A stretch of 64,000 bases of DNA from Chryseobacterium gleum (GTDB lineage: Bacteria; Bacteroidota; Bacteroidia; Flavobacteriales_D; Crocinitomicaceae). Position numbers and translations under genes: made by a program. Of the stretch, positions 53,965 through 63,977 are shown piece by piece. Under the pieces are notes generated by a model. The model saw only the letters and a list, made by a program, of their open reading frames with translations. It made no database searches and had not been told where the DNA came from. Within the stretch, counting starts at the first letter, position 1. The number at the start of each line of letters is the position of its first letter. The DNA lies in the NCBI GenBank assembly GCA_945882095.1, contig CAMCWF010000005.1, positions 1 to 64,000 on the forward strand. Direction: 5' to 3'.

Positions 53965-56124
53965 TTATAAATTTTTCAGAATGTAATCATACATCATTGA
54001 GTATAAGTGATTTCGGGTATTCCCACCATAGATTCCATGGTTTTTATTCGGGTATGCAAAAAAGTCAAATTGCTTGTTTGCTTTCACCATTGCCGTTACC
54101 ATGTCCATGCTGTTTTGGAAGTGTACATTGTCATCCGCTGTCCCGTGAATCAACAGGTATTTACCGGATAGTTTCTCACAGTAATTTATAGGTGAATTGT
54201 CATCGTAACCCTTTGGATTCTCCTGTGGTGTCCGCATAAATCGCTCTGTATAAATGTTATCGTAATACCGCCAATTGGTAACCGGTGCAACCGCTATTGC
54301 CATTTTGAAAACGTCGGCTCCTTTCGTGATGCAAGAAGAGGACATAAACCCTCCATAACTCCATCCCATGATTCCTATGCGCGATTTGTCTACATAAGGC
54401 ATGGTTTGAAGGTATTTTGCCGTACCAATTAGGTCTTCGGTTTCGAGTTTACCCAATTGCAAGTAGGTGCATTTTTTAAATGTGCTTCCCCGAAATTGTG
54501 TCCCCCTTGGATCCACTGAAACCACCATGTATCCACTTTGCGCAAGCAATTGGTGGTACATAAAATTGTTCCCATCCCACCGATTCGCTACTTCGTTGTG
54601 ACCGGGTCCACCATAGACATTCATGTACACCGGATATTTCTTCGTTTCATCGAAATTCTTTGGTAAAATTACCCAAGCATTCAACGCGGTACCATTCACC
54701 TCAAATTGCTTAAATTCCTTTGTTGGCAGTGTCAATTTAGCCAATTTCTCCACGAGTTCGTGGTTGTCTTCCAATAGGCGAATTACAGCTCCTTCCGAAT
54801 TATATAACTTCAATACAGGAGGTTGGTTGGCGGTGGAGAATGTACCTACAAAATAGGCCATTCCCTTTGTGAAATCGGCATCCATTGTACCTTCCATAGG
54901 AGAAAGTGTTTTTACTTCTTTACCAATTAGATCGGTTCGACACAATACTTTAGAGATACCTCCTTGGGAGGATTTGGAAAAGAAAATGTGCAATCCATCG
55001 GAAGAAATGCCATACAAATCAATTACATCCCCGTCTCCAGAACCGACAGCCGAAATGGATTGGTCGTATCCTATTTTATACATTTGATTGAAGCCGGATT
55101 TTTCCGAACAAATCAACAAGCCTTTGTTTTCTGGCAAAAAGAAAAGGTTTTCATTGACGTCGACGTAGGTATCGCTATGGTCAATATATAGCAATGAATG
55201 TTTCGGTGTTTTACCTGAGAAATCAAATCGATGATAGGTCAAAGAATCCTGATGCCTGTTCATGGTTTGTAGAATCAAATCATTGGAGACATTTGACCAC
55301 GCTATCCGTGGGATGTACTCATACCTACCTAAGGTCAACGCCTTTACCTTGGCATTTCCAATGTTTACCACGTGTGCGGTGACTTTTGAATTATCCTCAC
55401 CTGCTTTCGGGTATTTGTATTTATATGCATCTGGGTACAATTCGCCATAAAAGTCAATGGAAAAATCGCGAACATCTTTTTCAATGAACTTTAAAAAGGC
55501 AATGGTTTTAGAATCGGGTGACCAATCGTAGGCTTTGGTTATGGAGAATTCTTCTTCGTATACCCAATCGGTGGTACCGTTGATGATTTTGTTTCTTTTC
55601 CCATCGGTGGTTAACTTGGTGAAACTGCCTGTTGCAAGGTTTTTAACGAAGAGGTCATTCCCATGAATAAAAGAGACATATTTTCCATCGGGTGAATATT
55701 CCGCCAAGGTTTGCGGTGCATGTTGTTCGGAAAGTGGCTCGAGCTTCCTTGTTTTAAGGTCGAATAAATAGTATGTTGCCGTATAGCTTCTTCGATAAAT
55801 CTGGTTAATCTTGGTCATCAGCAAAACCTTTGATTCGTCTTCGTTAAAAGAATAATCCTCAATTTCAATGACCTCTCCTTTCCAATGTACTTCTTCCGAG
55901 TTAATTAAAAGGGTTCCTTTTTCATCCGGTGTTAAAATGGAATAGGTCAATACGGAACCATTCTCATCGAGTCCGGTGTAATGAATACCGTCTTTCAAGG
56001 AATTAAAACCCTCAAACCCTTTGGTTCTGTAATCATAGGTTTTCCAAATGTTGGATACGCTGATGTCTTGCGCGTCGAAGCTAAAAATCAGGAATGAGAA
56101 AAATAAGAAGTAAACTGCTTTCAT
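53965..56124 (-). CDS. exported S9 family (dipeptidyl-peptidase IV-like) serine peptidase
   Basis: The 719-residue product has a signal peptide ending SFDAQDI. A DPP-IV beta-propeller domain follows (about 60-470), then an alpha/beta-hydrolase domain. The triad is Ser in GIMGWSYGGFMSS, Asp in HGTADDNVHFQNS and His in NKNHGIYGG. It releases N-terminal di- or tripeptides after Pro or related residues, in the periplasm or at the surface. The start at 56124 is chosen to begin with the signal peptide. The POT transporters elsewhere in the window could import its products. Confidence 0.92.
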   Translation of the reverse strand: MKAVYFLFFSFLIFSFDAQDISVSNIWKTYDYRTKGFEGFNSLKDGIHYTGLDENGSVLTYSILTPDEKGTLLINSEEVHWKGEVIEIEDYSFNEDESKVLLMTKINQIYRRSYTATYYLFDLKTRKLEPLSEQHAPQTLAEYSPDGKYVSFIHGNDLFVKNLATGSFTKLTTDGKRNKIINGTTDWVYEEEFSITKAYDWSPDSKTIAFLKFIEKDVRDFSIDFYGELYPDAYKYKYPKAGEDNSKVTAHVVNIGNAKVKALTLGRYEYIPRIAWSNVSNDLILQTMNRHQDSLTYHRFDFSGKTPKHSLLYIDHSDTYVDVNENLFFLPENKGLLICSEKSGFNQMYKIGYDQSISAVGSGDGDVIDLYGISSDGLHIFFSKSSQGGISKVLCRTDLIGKEVKTLSPMEGTMDADFTKGMAYFVGTFSTANQPPVLKLYNSEGAVIRLLEDNHELVEKLAKLTLPTKEFKQFEVNGTALNAWVILPKNFDETKKYPVYMNVYGGPGHNEVANRWDGNNFMYHQLLAQSGYMVVSVDPRGTQFRGSTFKKCTYLQLGKLETEDLIGTAKYLQTMPYVDKSRIGIMGWSYGGFMSSSCITKGADVFKMAIAVAPVTNWRYYDNIYTERFMRTPQENPKGYDDNSPINYCEKLSGKYLLIHGTADDNVHFQNSMDMVTAMVKANKQFDFFAYPNKNHGIYGGNTRNHLYSMMYDYILKNL

Positions 56125-56256
56125 CGAAAATATATTTTCACGAAAATAATACATTCTCCTAGGAAAAGAAATCTTAATGTTTTCTTAAACTGACTAGGGG
56201 GGCATTAATTAAAAAATCATGATTAATTTTACACTTTGAATAAATAAAATTCTATT

Positions 56257-57318
56257 ATGAAAAAAATCTTTACCCTATTGACTTTGGTGCTTTCACTTTC
56301 TATGTTCGCACAATCCAATTGTTCTGAATTGTTTATTTCTGAATACGTTGAAGGTTGGTCAAACAACAAAGCGTTGGAAATTTACAATCCCACCAACCAA
56401 AGCATTAACCTAAGCGGTTATTTTGTGGTAAGGTATTCAAACGGTTCAGCAACAGCGACCAAATCAAACGCGGTACAATTAACAGGAACCATCGCAGCAC
56501 ACAGTGTTTATGTTGGTGTGTTGGAGAAATTAGACACTGCAGGTACAGGTCAAGAGGCTCCGGTTTGGGATTCATTGCAAGCGCGTGCGGATGGTTTTTA
56601 TTGTGCAGTATACAATACGTCAAATGCTTGGTATTGGAATGGAAACGATGCAGTGGTTTTAGCAAAAGGTAATCTTCAAGGATTAAGTGCCTCAACGGTT
56701 ATCAATCCAGCAAACGTACCTGGATTTGCCTTGGTTGACATCTTTGGAAAAATTGGTGAAAACCCAGCAAACGAAACAGGTTCTTCTGCAGGAAATGACG
56801 GTGCTTGGTCATCTACCTTCCCTTTCAACAACGGTGCGGGTGCACAAATCACAAAAGACCATTCAATGATTCGCAAGTCTTCCATTCAAAAAGGAGTTGT
56901 AAGCATGGTTGCGTTTTTTGATCCAATGTTGGAATGGGATACCATCCCTGCTGTCATTGTTAGATTGGATATCAATGGCGATACTGTTTTAAGTCAAAGC
57001 GGCAACCCAATCCTTGACGGGAATTGGAATTCATTGGGATACCACAACTGTCAGTGTAACCCTGCTTCAACTGAAGAAATTGGAGACGTTGCTTACAGCA
57101 TCTACCCAAATCCTTCGAATGGTGCTTTGTACATTAAAAATGCATCCAACATCAAGAATTTCCAAGTAATCAATGCAATGGGTCAAGTATTGTCCACCCA
57201 AAACAATCCAAACTTAGATTTCTTGTCCTTCCAAATTGATGGCGCAAGAGGCGTGTATTTGGTAAAAATAAATACCAAAGACGGTCACCAAGAAATTCGA
57301 AAAATCATCATTCGATAA
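56257..57318 (+). CDS. secreted lamin-tail-domain protein with T9SS sorting domain
   Basis: The 353-residue product has a signal peptide ending MFAQSNC. A lamin-tail domain follows (about 22-150: CSELFISEYVEGWSNNKALEIYNPTNQSINLSGYFV). The C-terminal T9SS domain has IYPNPSNGALYIKN, FQVINAMGQVL and GVYLVKI. Lamin-tail domains often accompany extracellular nucleases and phosphatases in bacteria, which fits the downstream genes. A terminator separates it from the TonB receptor gene. Confidence 0.85.
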   Translation: MKKIFTLLTLVLSLSMFAQSNCSELFISEYVEGWSNNKALEIYNPTNQSINLSGYFVVRYSNGSATATKSNAVQLTGTIAAHSVYVGVLEKLDTAGTGQEAPVWDSLQARADGFYCAVYNTSNAWYWNGNDAVVLAKGNLQGLSASTVINPANVPGFALVDIFGKIGENPANETGSSAGNDGAWSSTFPFNNGAGAQITKDHSMIRKSSIQKGVVSMVAFFDPMLEWDTIPAVIVRLDINGDTVLSQSGNPILDGNWNSLGYHNCQCNPASTEEIGDVAYSIYPNPSNGALYIKNASNIKNFQVINAMGQVLSTQNNPNLDFLSFQIDGARGVYLVKINTKDGHQEIRKIIIR

Positions 57319-57325
57319 ATAAGTA

Positions 57326-57349
57326 TCCCGCTCAGGCGGGATTTTTTTT
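57326..57349 (+). terminator. terminator or attenuator directly before the TonB-receptor gene
   Basis: TCCCGC-TCAG-GCGGGA followed by eight T. The next gene's ATG lies five bases after the T-run, leaving little space for a separate promoter and leader, so it may act as an attenuator. Confidence 0.85.
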
Positions 57350-57354
57350 GACCT

Positions 57355-60102
57355 ATGAAAAATTTATTTCTCCTCATCTGCATTGTCTTTTCAATTGCCA
57401 TTGGACAAGCTCAAAATGCGAAAGTCAGTGGTATTGTAACCGAGAACGCTTCAAGTCAAGTGGTTTCTGGTGCTAAGGTTGAATTGAAATCCAAAACCAA
57501 TGGCAGTTTTGTAAAACGAGCGTTGTCGGAATCCAACGGGAAATTTGATTTTACGGAGGTTCCTTATGGCGATTATCGTTTTACGGTTACCCTTATGACT
57601 TTTGATACCATTGTAAAAGATGTGAAAATCAATAAACCAAACCAAACCATTGCTTTATCGATGTCGGGAAGCCTTGAGTTTGAAGAGGTAAAGGTCATTG
57701 GAAACTTGGTTAAAGAAGGGGTCGTACCCGTAGCCGTTACCAAAATAAGTGCGCAAAAAATTCAAGAGGAATTGGCTTCACGTGATTTGCCGATGCTATT
57801 GGCAGGGACCGCAGGGGTTTATGCAACGCAACAAGGTGGCGGAGACGGCGATGCCAGGATCAATGTTCGGGGATTTGACCAAAGAAATGTCGGTGTTATG
57901 ATTGACGGTGTTCCGGTAAATGACATGGAAAATGGAGCCGTTTATTGGTCAAATTGGTTTGGATTGGATGCCATCACTGCTACCATGCAGGTGCAAAGAG
58001 GTCTTGGTGCTACAAAAATTGCCATGCCATCCATCGGAGGAACCATTAACATCATTACCCAAGGCATTGGAAACAAAAAAGGGGGAAGCTTGAAACAAGA
58101 ATATGGTACAGGGGATTTTTTCCGCACCTCTTTGTCTTACAACACAGGTATTTTAAAAGGAAATTGGGGTCTTACCGCTTCTGGTTCTTACAAACAATCC
58201 AATGGTTGGGTGTATGGAACGCCAAGCCAAGGTTTTTTTGGGTACATAAAAGTTTCTAAACAATTAGACAAACACTTATTTACCTTGTCTGCTTTTTCAG
58301 CGCCTCAACAGCACGGTCAACGCTCATTCCGTCAACCCATCCAATATTGGAGTGAGGACCAAGCCAATAAGCTGGATGTTACCTTAGATTCAACTGCTTT
58401 TCTTACCGATTTGGGATTGAGGTACAACCAACACTGGGGATACCGCACGGTGGATGGCAAACAAGAGGTAATGACAGAAAGATTAAATTTCTATAACAAA
58501 CCTCAAATCACGCTTAAAGATTTCTGGAAAGTGAACAAAAAACTTTCGATTTCAAATATGGCGTATGCGTCCATCGGACGAGGTGGAGGCACCGCATTGT
58601 TTAATTCTTCCGCCATCATTCGAGATTCTAACAACCTTATCAACTGGGATGAAATGATTAAAGAAAATCAAGTAAATTCTTTATTCGGTACCCCAAACAT
58701 TGACCCAGCGTATTCTACAACCGAAATCAAAAGCTCACAAATCGTTATCGCCAGTATAAACAACCACTTTTGGATTGGGTATTTGGGACAATTCAACTAT
58801 GAATTCAACAAACAACTGCATTTGTCTGGTGGAATTGATGCACGCTACTACAAAGGATCCCATTACCAAGAAGTGAAAGATTTATTAGGGGGTGATTATT
58901 ACATCGATATGTCTGATAAAAATGCAGCTACCCCTATGAAACGCGTTGGAGATAAAATCGCCAAGAATTTATTCAATGTGAACCGAGACGGAATTGTCAC
59001 CTGGGCAGGGGCCTTTGGACAGTTGGAATATGAGGGCAAAGAATTCGGCGCATTTATCAACCTTACCTCCATTGCCAATGGATACAGAGGGGTAGACTAC
59101 TTTCAACGAAAAGAATTGGATTTGGGAGATACCGTGCTTTCGATAGGGTATTATGATGTTGTAACGTACAATGGACAGACCTACAATGCTTTTTCCCCTG
59201 GATTGGAATATGTTAAAACAAAGTGGAAGGTTATTCCTGGATTTACATTCAAAGCCGGTGCCAATCATAAATTCAATGACAATGCGAACCTATACATGAA
59301 TTTAGGTTACCTAGACAGAACGCCAATGTATTCAAATGTGATTGACAACAATTACAACAAATTTTTTGGTGAAATTGCAAATGAAAAAATTGCCGCCATC
59401 GAAGGGGGATTCAATTTTGCCAACAAAACTTTCGGGGTGAATTTGAATGGTTATTTCACAAACTGGAAGAACAAGCCCTTTCCGTATGGGGTTGCTGTAC
59501 CAGATCCAAACGATCCTTCTGAAAGTATTTATGTAAACATTAATGGAATGGATGCCATTCACTATGGTGGAGAGGTAGATTTTGCATGGAAAATCACTTC
59601 CAAAATCAGTGGCGATGTGATGTTCTCGGTTGGGGATTGGACCTGGAACTCATCCGAAACAGTGGTTATTCCTCAATATGGTTCATTGTCCTATACGTTT
59701 AATGCAAAGGGAGTCCATGTGGGTGATGCTGCACAAACGGCTTTGGCGGGTTCCATACGTTATGAACCTATCAAAAACCTTTATTTCAAAGCGCAAATTC
59801 AATTCTACGACAGATACTATTCTGATTTTAATCCTTTTTACACACAAGGGGTCAACGGAGGAAGAGATTCTTGGGTCATGCCCTCGTACTACTTAGTGAA
59901 TATTTTTGGAGGTTATCGTTTTAAAATAAAGGAAGATGTGCTCTTGATTTCCGGAAGTATCATTAACCTGTTAAATGCGACTTACATTTCGGACGCTTCC
60001 AACAATGGCAACGGAAATAACAATAACTTTGATGCAACCTCTTCCATGGTAATGTTTGGGCAAGGGCTGCGCTTTAATGTTTCACTGGCTTATCAATTTT
60101 AA
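57355..60102 (+). CDS. TonB-dependent outer-membrane receptor with carboxypeptidase-regulatory-like N-domain
   Basis: The 915-residue product has a signal peptide ending GQAQNAK. A carboxypeptidase-regulatory-like domain follows (about 22-105: VSGIVTENASSQVVSGAKVELKS). The plug domain (about 125-235) has DLPMLLAGTAGVY, INVRGFDQRNVGVMIDGVPVNDMENG and GGTINIITQG. A 22-strand barrel follows, ending SLAYQF. It imports a ligand with TonB energy. Downstream nuclease and nucleotidase genes suggest nucleic-acid breakdown products as ligand; that is inference. No SusD partner is next to it. Confidence 0.92.
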   Translation: MKNLFLLICIVFSIAIGQAQNAKVSGIVTENASSQVVSGAKVELKSKTNGSFVKRALSESNGKFDFTEVPYGDYRFTVTLMTFDTIVKDVKINKPNQTIALSMSGSLEFEEVKVIGNLVKEGVVPVAVTKISAQKIQEELASRDLPMLLAGTAGVYATQQGGGDGDARINVRGFDQRNVGVMIDGVPVNDMENGAVYWSNWFGLDAITATMQVQRGLGATKIAMPSIGGTINIITQGIGNKKGGSLKQEYGTGDFFRTSLSYNTGILKGNWGLTASGSYKQSNGWVYGTPSQGFFGYIKVSKQLDKHLFTLSAFSAPQQHGQRSFRQPIQYWSEDQANKLDVTLDSTAFLTDLGLRYNQHWGYRTVDGKQEVMTERLNFYNKPQITLKDFWKVNKKLSISNMAYASIGRGGGTALFNSSAIIRDSNNLINWDEMIKENQVNSLFGTPNIDPAYSTTEIKSSQIVIASINNHFWIGYLGQFNYEFNKQLHLSGGIDARYYKGSHYQEVKDLLGGDYYIDMSDKNAATPMKRVGDKIAKNLFNVNRDGIVTWAGAFGQLEYEGKEFGAFINLTSIANGYRGVDYFQRKELDLGDTVLSIGYYDVVTYNGQTYNAFSPGLEYVKTKWKVIPGFTFKAGANHKFNDNANLYMNLGYLDRTPMYSNVIDNNYNKFFGEIANEKIAAIEGGFNFANKTFGVNLNGYFTNWKNKPFPYGVAVPDPNDPSESIYVNINGMDAIHYGGEVDFAWKITSKISGDVMFSVGDWTWNSSETVVIPQYGSLSYTFNAKGVHVGDAAQTALAGSIRYEPIKNLYFKAQIQFYDRYYSDFNPFYTQGVNGGRDSWVMPSYYLVNIFGGYRFKIKEDVLLISGSIINLLNATYISDASNNGNGNNNNFDATSSMVMFGQGLRFNVSLAYQF

Positions 60103-60109
60103 TTTCAAT

Positions 60110-62377
60110 ATGAAAAAAATTCTACTTTCCTTAAGTGTACTTGTTGCAACATTCGCACAGTCACAAACCATTCAGCAAGTAAGAAACTTGTCTGTGGGTG
60201 CTACCGTTACCGTAAAAGGTGTTGTTTCGAACGGAACCGAACTCGGTGCCATTCGCTACATTCAAGATGCTACAGCTGGTATTGCCTGTTATGGAAACAA
60301 CTTGAGCAGCGTTGCCTTAGGGGATTCAATTACCGCGACTGGGGTATTGTTTGATTTCAGTGGGTTGTTGGAACTTTCTCCGACCACCAGCTTTACCAAC
60401 CACGGTCAAGTTTCTCAAAATGTACCTCAAATCATTCCCATAACAAGTGCAAACGAGACCTTGGAAGCGCAATTGATTACCATTCAAAATGTGACTTTTG
60501 TACAAGCAGGTGCTTTTGCTACGGGAAACAGTACGGTACAAATTACAAACGGTGCCAATACCTTGGATGTTCGCATCAATGGCTCAACCAATATCGATGG
60601 CACAAGCATTCCCGCAGGCCCCGTAACCATTACAGGCTTGCTCGGACAATTCAATGCAAATTACCAAATTGTACCAAGAACTTTGGCAGATATCGTTCCT
60701 TACGTCGCGCCTTTACAAGAAATCAATGTCAAATTGAATGGAACAACAGCACTAAACAATTCAACTTATGTAATTGGGAATACCGCAGCGAACACCCTTA
60801 CCATCGAAAATTCAGGAACGCAAAACCTTACCATTTCTTCAGCTTCCCTTGGCGGTGTAAATGCTTCGGATTACACCACGAATCTTACTACCGCTACCAT
60901 TCCAGCCGGTGGATCACAGAATTTCAACTTGAATTTTGCACCTATGGGCAATGGTTCTAGGGTTGCAACGATTTCCATTGCAAACAATGACAATGATGAA
61001 AATCCATACTTGATTAACTTGGTAGCTGTTGGATTAGACAATTTGGCTACAGAACCGACTTCCAACCCTACCAACCTAACTTTTTCTAACCTTCAAGCCT
61101 ATACCTTAACAGGTGCCTACACCGCAGGAACCAATGTTGAGAAATACCTTGTATTGTGGTCCAAAGGCGCTGCTGTATCCGGCGTTCCTGTAGATGGAAC
61201 CACTTACATGAAAGGCGATATCATTGGAAATGCCAAAGTGGCTTACGTTGGTTCAGGTACTTCCTTTGTGCCTAGAGGGGTTCGTGCCAACATGAATTAT
61301 CATTTTTCAGTATATGCATTCAATGGTCCTGCAGGATTTCAAAACTATAAAACAACGTCTCCGGCCATTGGAAATACAACCACTACAGGATTGAACATCG
61401 GGAATTACTACAACGGAATCAACAGCCAATCGCCAACTTTCCTTGCAGATTTGTCCGCTTTGATTAACCCGCATACAATGATCACCTACTTCAATTACAA
61501 ACAAACTTTGTTGAACCAATACGAAGCATGCGATACTACCAACGGTCAATCGTTCGTAACCTGTGTTTATTCCGGGGAAAACAAGGTGTACAATGATCCA
61601 TTTGACTGGACTGCAACGGGTTATTCCAGAGAGCACTCCTATTGCCATTCTTGGATGCCAAGCTTCCCTTGCGACAATCCAGAACTACCTGAATATTCTG
61701 ACCAACACAATTTATACCCAACGAATCTTGCCAATGCGAACTCCTACCGAAGCAACTTGCCTTTGTTAGACATCACTGGGAATACAGTGTTCACATACCT
61801 TCTTGGGAGTGTTGGATACAACGGAAACCAAATGTGTTACGAGCCAAGAGATGCCCAAAAAGGAAATGCTGCCCGTTCTATTTTCTACCAAGCAACTTGT
61901 TACAATGGAAACAATGGGTTGAACTGGTCTTTGCCAAATTACCAAGACCAAAATTCACTTAAAAACTGGCACTTTAACGACCTGCCAGATTCGTACGAAA
62001 TTGGACGTCAAGAATACATCTACAGCGTACAAGGAAACAGAAATCCTTTTATTGACTCTGCCGAATTTGCTTGTCACATCAGTTTTGCAAACATGACGTA
62101 CCTACAGGAAAACTGCTCCGTTGGAATTGACGAGCAATTGTCAATGAACTTCTCTGTATTCCCTGTACCAAGCAACGGTAAAGTATATGCCCAAGTAAAT
62201 GGAACCAACATTCTAGGATATACGCTAACTGACATGCAAGGAAGAATCGTAATGCAAGAAAATAAGATGGATGTACCTGTTTTAATTCTTGAAGGAACGA
62301 ACCTATTCCATGGCAACTACGTGTTGGAAGTAACCACTCCTTTTGGAAAAACCCACGGAAATTTTATTAAAGAATGA
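60110..62377 (+). CDS. secreted endonuclease I-family nuclease with T9SS sorting domain
   Basis: The 755-residue product has a signal peptide ending FAQSQTI. An OB-fold-like segment follows (about 20-220: ATVTVKGVVSNGTELG), then an abnormal-spindle-like/choice-of-anchor-D beta domain (about 225-325) and an Fn3-like linker. The endonuclease I domain (about 440-665) has SREHSYCHSWMPSF and YSDQHNLYPTNLANANSYRSN, with the His-Me catalytic His. The T9SS sorting domain closes it. It should cut extracellular DNA or RNA. Seven bases separate it from the receptor gene, and it overlaps the next gene by four. Confidence 0.9.
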   Translation: MKKILLSLSVLVATFAQSQTIQQVRNLSVGATVTVKGVVSNGTELGAIRYIQDATAGIACYGNNLSSVALGDSITATGVLFDFSGLLELSPTTSFTNHGQVSQNVPQIIPITSANETLEAQLITIQNVTFVQAGAFATGNSTVQITNGANTLDVRINGSTNIDGTSIPAGPVTITGLLGQFNANYQIVPRTLADIVPYVAPLQEINVKLNGTTALNNSTYVIGNTAANTLTIENSGTQNLTISSASLGGVNASDYTTNLTTATIPAGGSQNFNLNFAPMGNGSRVATISIANNDNDENPYLINLVAVGLDNLATEPTSNPTNLTFSNLQAYTLTGAYTAGTNVEKYLVLWSKGAAVSGVPVDGTTYMKGDIIGNAKVAYVGSGTSFVPRGVRANMNYHFSVYAFNGPAGFQNYKTTSPAIGNTTTTGLNIGNYYNGINSQSPTFLADLSALINPHTMITYFNYKQTLLNQYEACDTTNGQSFVTCVYSGENKVYNDPFDWTATGYSREHSYCHSWMPSFPCDNPELPEYSDQHNLYPTNLANANSYRSNLPLLDITGNTVFTYLLGSVGYNGNQMCYEPRDAQKGNAARSIFYQATCYNGNNGLNWSLPNYQDQNSLKNWHFNDLPDSYEIGRQEYIYSVQGNRNPFIDSAEFACHISFANMTYLQENCSVGIDEQLSMNFSVFPVPSNGKVYAQVNGTNILGYTLTDMQGRIVMQENKMDVPVLILEGTNLFHGNYVLEVTTPFGKTHGNFIKE

Positions 62378-63081
62378 TCCTTCGGTTTTTAATTCTCATT
62401 TGTGTAGGAGCAAGTCTTAGTGCTTGCTCTTATCATTTTACGGCTGGCTCAACTGCTAAAAATGTCCCATTGGAACCTACGTCCGCAGTGGATTCTAGTG
62501 TACTTCGCTTCATACAACCTTTCAGCGATTCCCTTGCCGCACAAATGAATGTGATCTTGGGCAAAGCCCCTGTAAATTTCATCGTTAGTGTACCCTCATC
62601 CAATTTGATGAATTGGAGTGCAGATGCGCTTTTTGTAGAAGAAACCAAGACGGTAAAAATGTCTGAACCTGCCATGGTAATTTTAAACGCTGGTGGTTTG
62701 CGTGCAAGCATCAACCAAGGCACGGTTACGGTGGGTGACATTTATAAACTCATGCCGTTCGACAATACCGTTGCGTGGGTAAGACTGCCAATAGAAAGAA
62801 TTCCCGAAATAGAGAGCTTCCTCAAAGGCAGTAAAGGCCTACCCCTTTCTAATGCGCGGTACGAGAAAGGAAAATTGACTTTAAACGGTCGAAATGAAAA
62901 CCATACCCATTTTTGGGTGATTACCTCTGATTATTTAGCCAAAGGAGGAGACAAAATGAATTTTTTCATGAATCCCACTGAATTCGTAAGCACCAATCGA
63001 AATTTGAGGGATGTTTTTATGGAAGCCGTAAAATCACAAGGTACCTTAGTTGAAAATACAGAAATCAGATTTATCCCATGA
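62374..63081 (+). CDS. 5'-nucleotidase C-terminal-domain lipoprotein
   Basis: The 235-residue product has a lipoprotein signal (ASLSAC, Cys 18) and a domain matching only the C-terminal, substrate-binding half of UshA-like 5'-nucleotidases: MVILNAGGLRASINQGTVTVGDIYKLMPFDNTV. The catalytic half is encoded by the next gene. It overlaps both neighbours by four bases (ATGA). Together they should act as a two-chain 5'-nucleotidase at the envelope. Confidence 0.85.
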   Translation: MILRFLILICVGASLSACSYHFTAGSTAKNVPLEPTSAVDSSVLRFIQPFSDSLAAQMNVILGKAPVNFIVSVPSSNLMNWSADALFVEETKTVKMSEPAMVILNAGGLRASINQGTVTVGDIYKLMPFDNTVAWVRLPIERIPEIESFLKGSKGLPLSNARYEKGKLTLNGRNENHTHFWVITSDYLAKGGDKMNFFMNPTEFVSTNRNLRDVFMEAVKSQGTLVENTEIRFIP

Positions 63082-63977
63082 ACAGAAGATCTTTTGTACA
63101 AATCGCAGGACTTAGTACGCTGGCAACCTTATCGGGGAACCTGAATGTGCATGGACAAAGTTTCAAGAAAGCAAAAAAAATCACCATTCTTCACACCAAC
63201 GATACCCATTCCAACATTGATCCTTTTCCATCAAACCATGCGAAATATCCCGGCATGGGCGGTGTCGCCAAACGTGCCGCGTTGATTGATAAAATTCGAC
63301 GGGAAGAAGAACATGTCATTTTGGTAGATGCTGGGGATATTTTCCAAGGTACGCCGTATTTCAACCGTTACCATGGCGTTTTGGAAATGCAATTGATGTC
63401 GAAAATGCGTTATGATGCCGCAACGATGGGAAACCATGATTTCGACATAGGTCTTTCTGGTTTCAAACATGCACAAACCTTTTCTGAATTTCCCTTCATT
63501 TGTTCAAATTATGATTTCAGGGAGAGCATTTTGGCAGGACAGACCCTACCTCACCTTATTCTTAACCGCGGGGCACTAAAAATCGGCATCCTTGGGGTTG
63601 GAATCGAACTAAATGGTTTGGTACACGGGTCTAATTTCGAAGGGATGCGTTACCTCGATCCCATTGCGACAGCAAATGCTGAAGCAAAAAAATTAGTCGA
63701 AAAAGGATGTGACCTCATTATCTGCCTTTCTCACCTCGGGTTTGAATATGCCACTGAACAAATTTCAGACAAAGTGTTGGCTGCCAACACGGATAACATC
63801 AACCTCATTTTAGGTGGACATACCCATACCTTTCTCGAAAAACCTTTTGTAGCAGAAAACCTACAAAAACAACCCGTTCTCATCAACCAAACTGGTTGGG
63901 CAGGGTTGTTTCTGGGACGGATTGACATTGATTTCGAAAAAGGAAGATTCAAGCAATCAACCCTTTCGGTGATTTAA
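63078..63977 (+). CDS. metallophosphoesterase, catalytic half of a split 5'-nucleotidase
   Basis: The 299-residue product has a twin-arginine-like signal (NRRSFVQIAGLSTLATLSG). The calcineurin-like phosphoesterase domain has ILHTNDTHSNIDPF, VDAGDIFQGTPYF, TMGNHDFDIG, LIICLSHLGFEYAT and LGGHTHTFLEKP, the full set of metal and catalytic motifs. It lacks the C-terminal nucleotidase domain, which the preceding gene encodes. This two-gene split is common in Bacteroidota, as I recall. It is the last gene visible; the remaining 23 bases hold nothing identifiable. Confidence 0.9.
   Translation: MNRRSFVQIAGLSTLATLSGNLNVHGQSFKKAKKITILHTNDTHSNIDPFPSNHAKYPGMGGVAKRAALIDKIRREEEHVILVDAGDIFQGTPYFNRYHGVLEMQLMSKMRYDAATMGNHDFDIGLSGFKHAQTFSEFPFICSNYDFRESILAGQTLPHLILNRGALKIGILGVGIELNGLVHGSNFEGMRYLDPIATANAEAKKLVEKGCDLIICLSHLGFEYATEQISDKVLAANTDNINLILGGHTHTFLEKPFVAENLQKQPVLINQTGWAGLFLGRIDIDFEKGRFKQSTLSVI

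Noticed and set aside
57326-57349. Riboswitch before the TonB receptor (cobalamin or similar)
   Set aside because: The leader is too short and holds only a simple hairpin; no conserved riboswitch core is visible.
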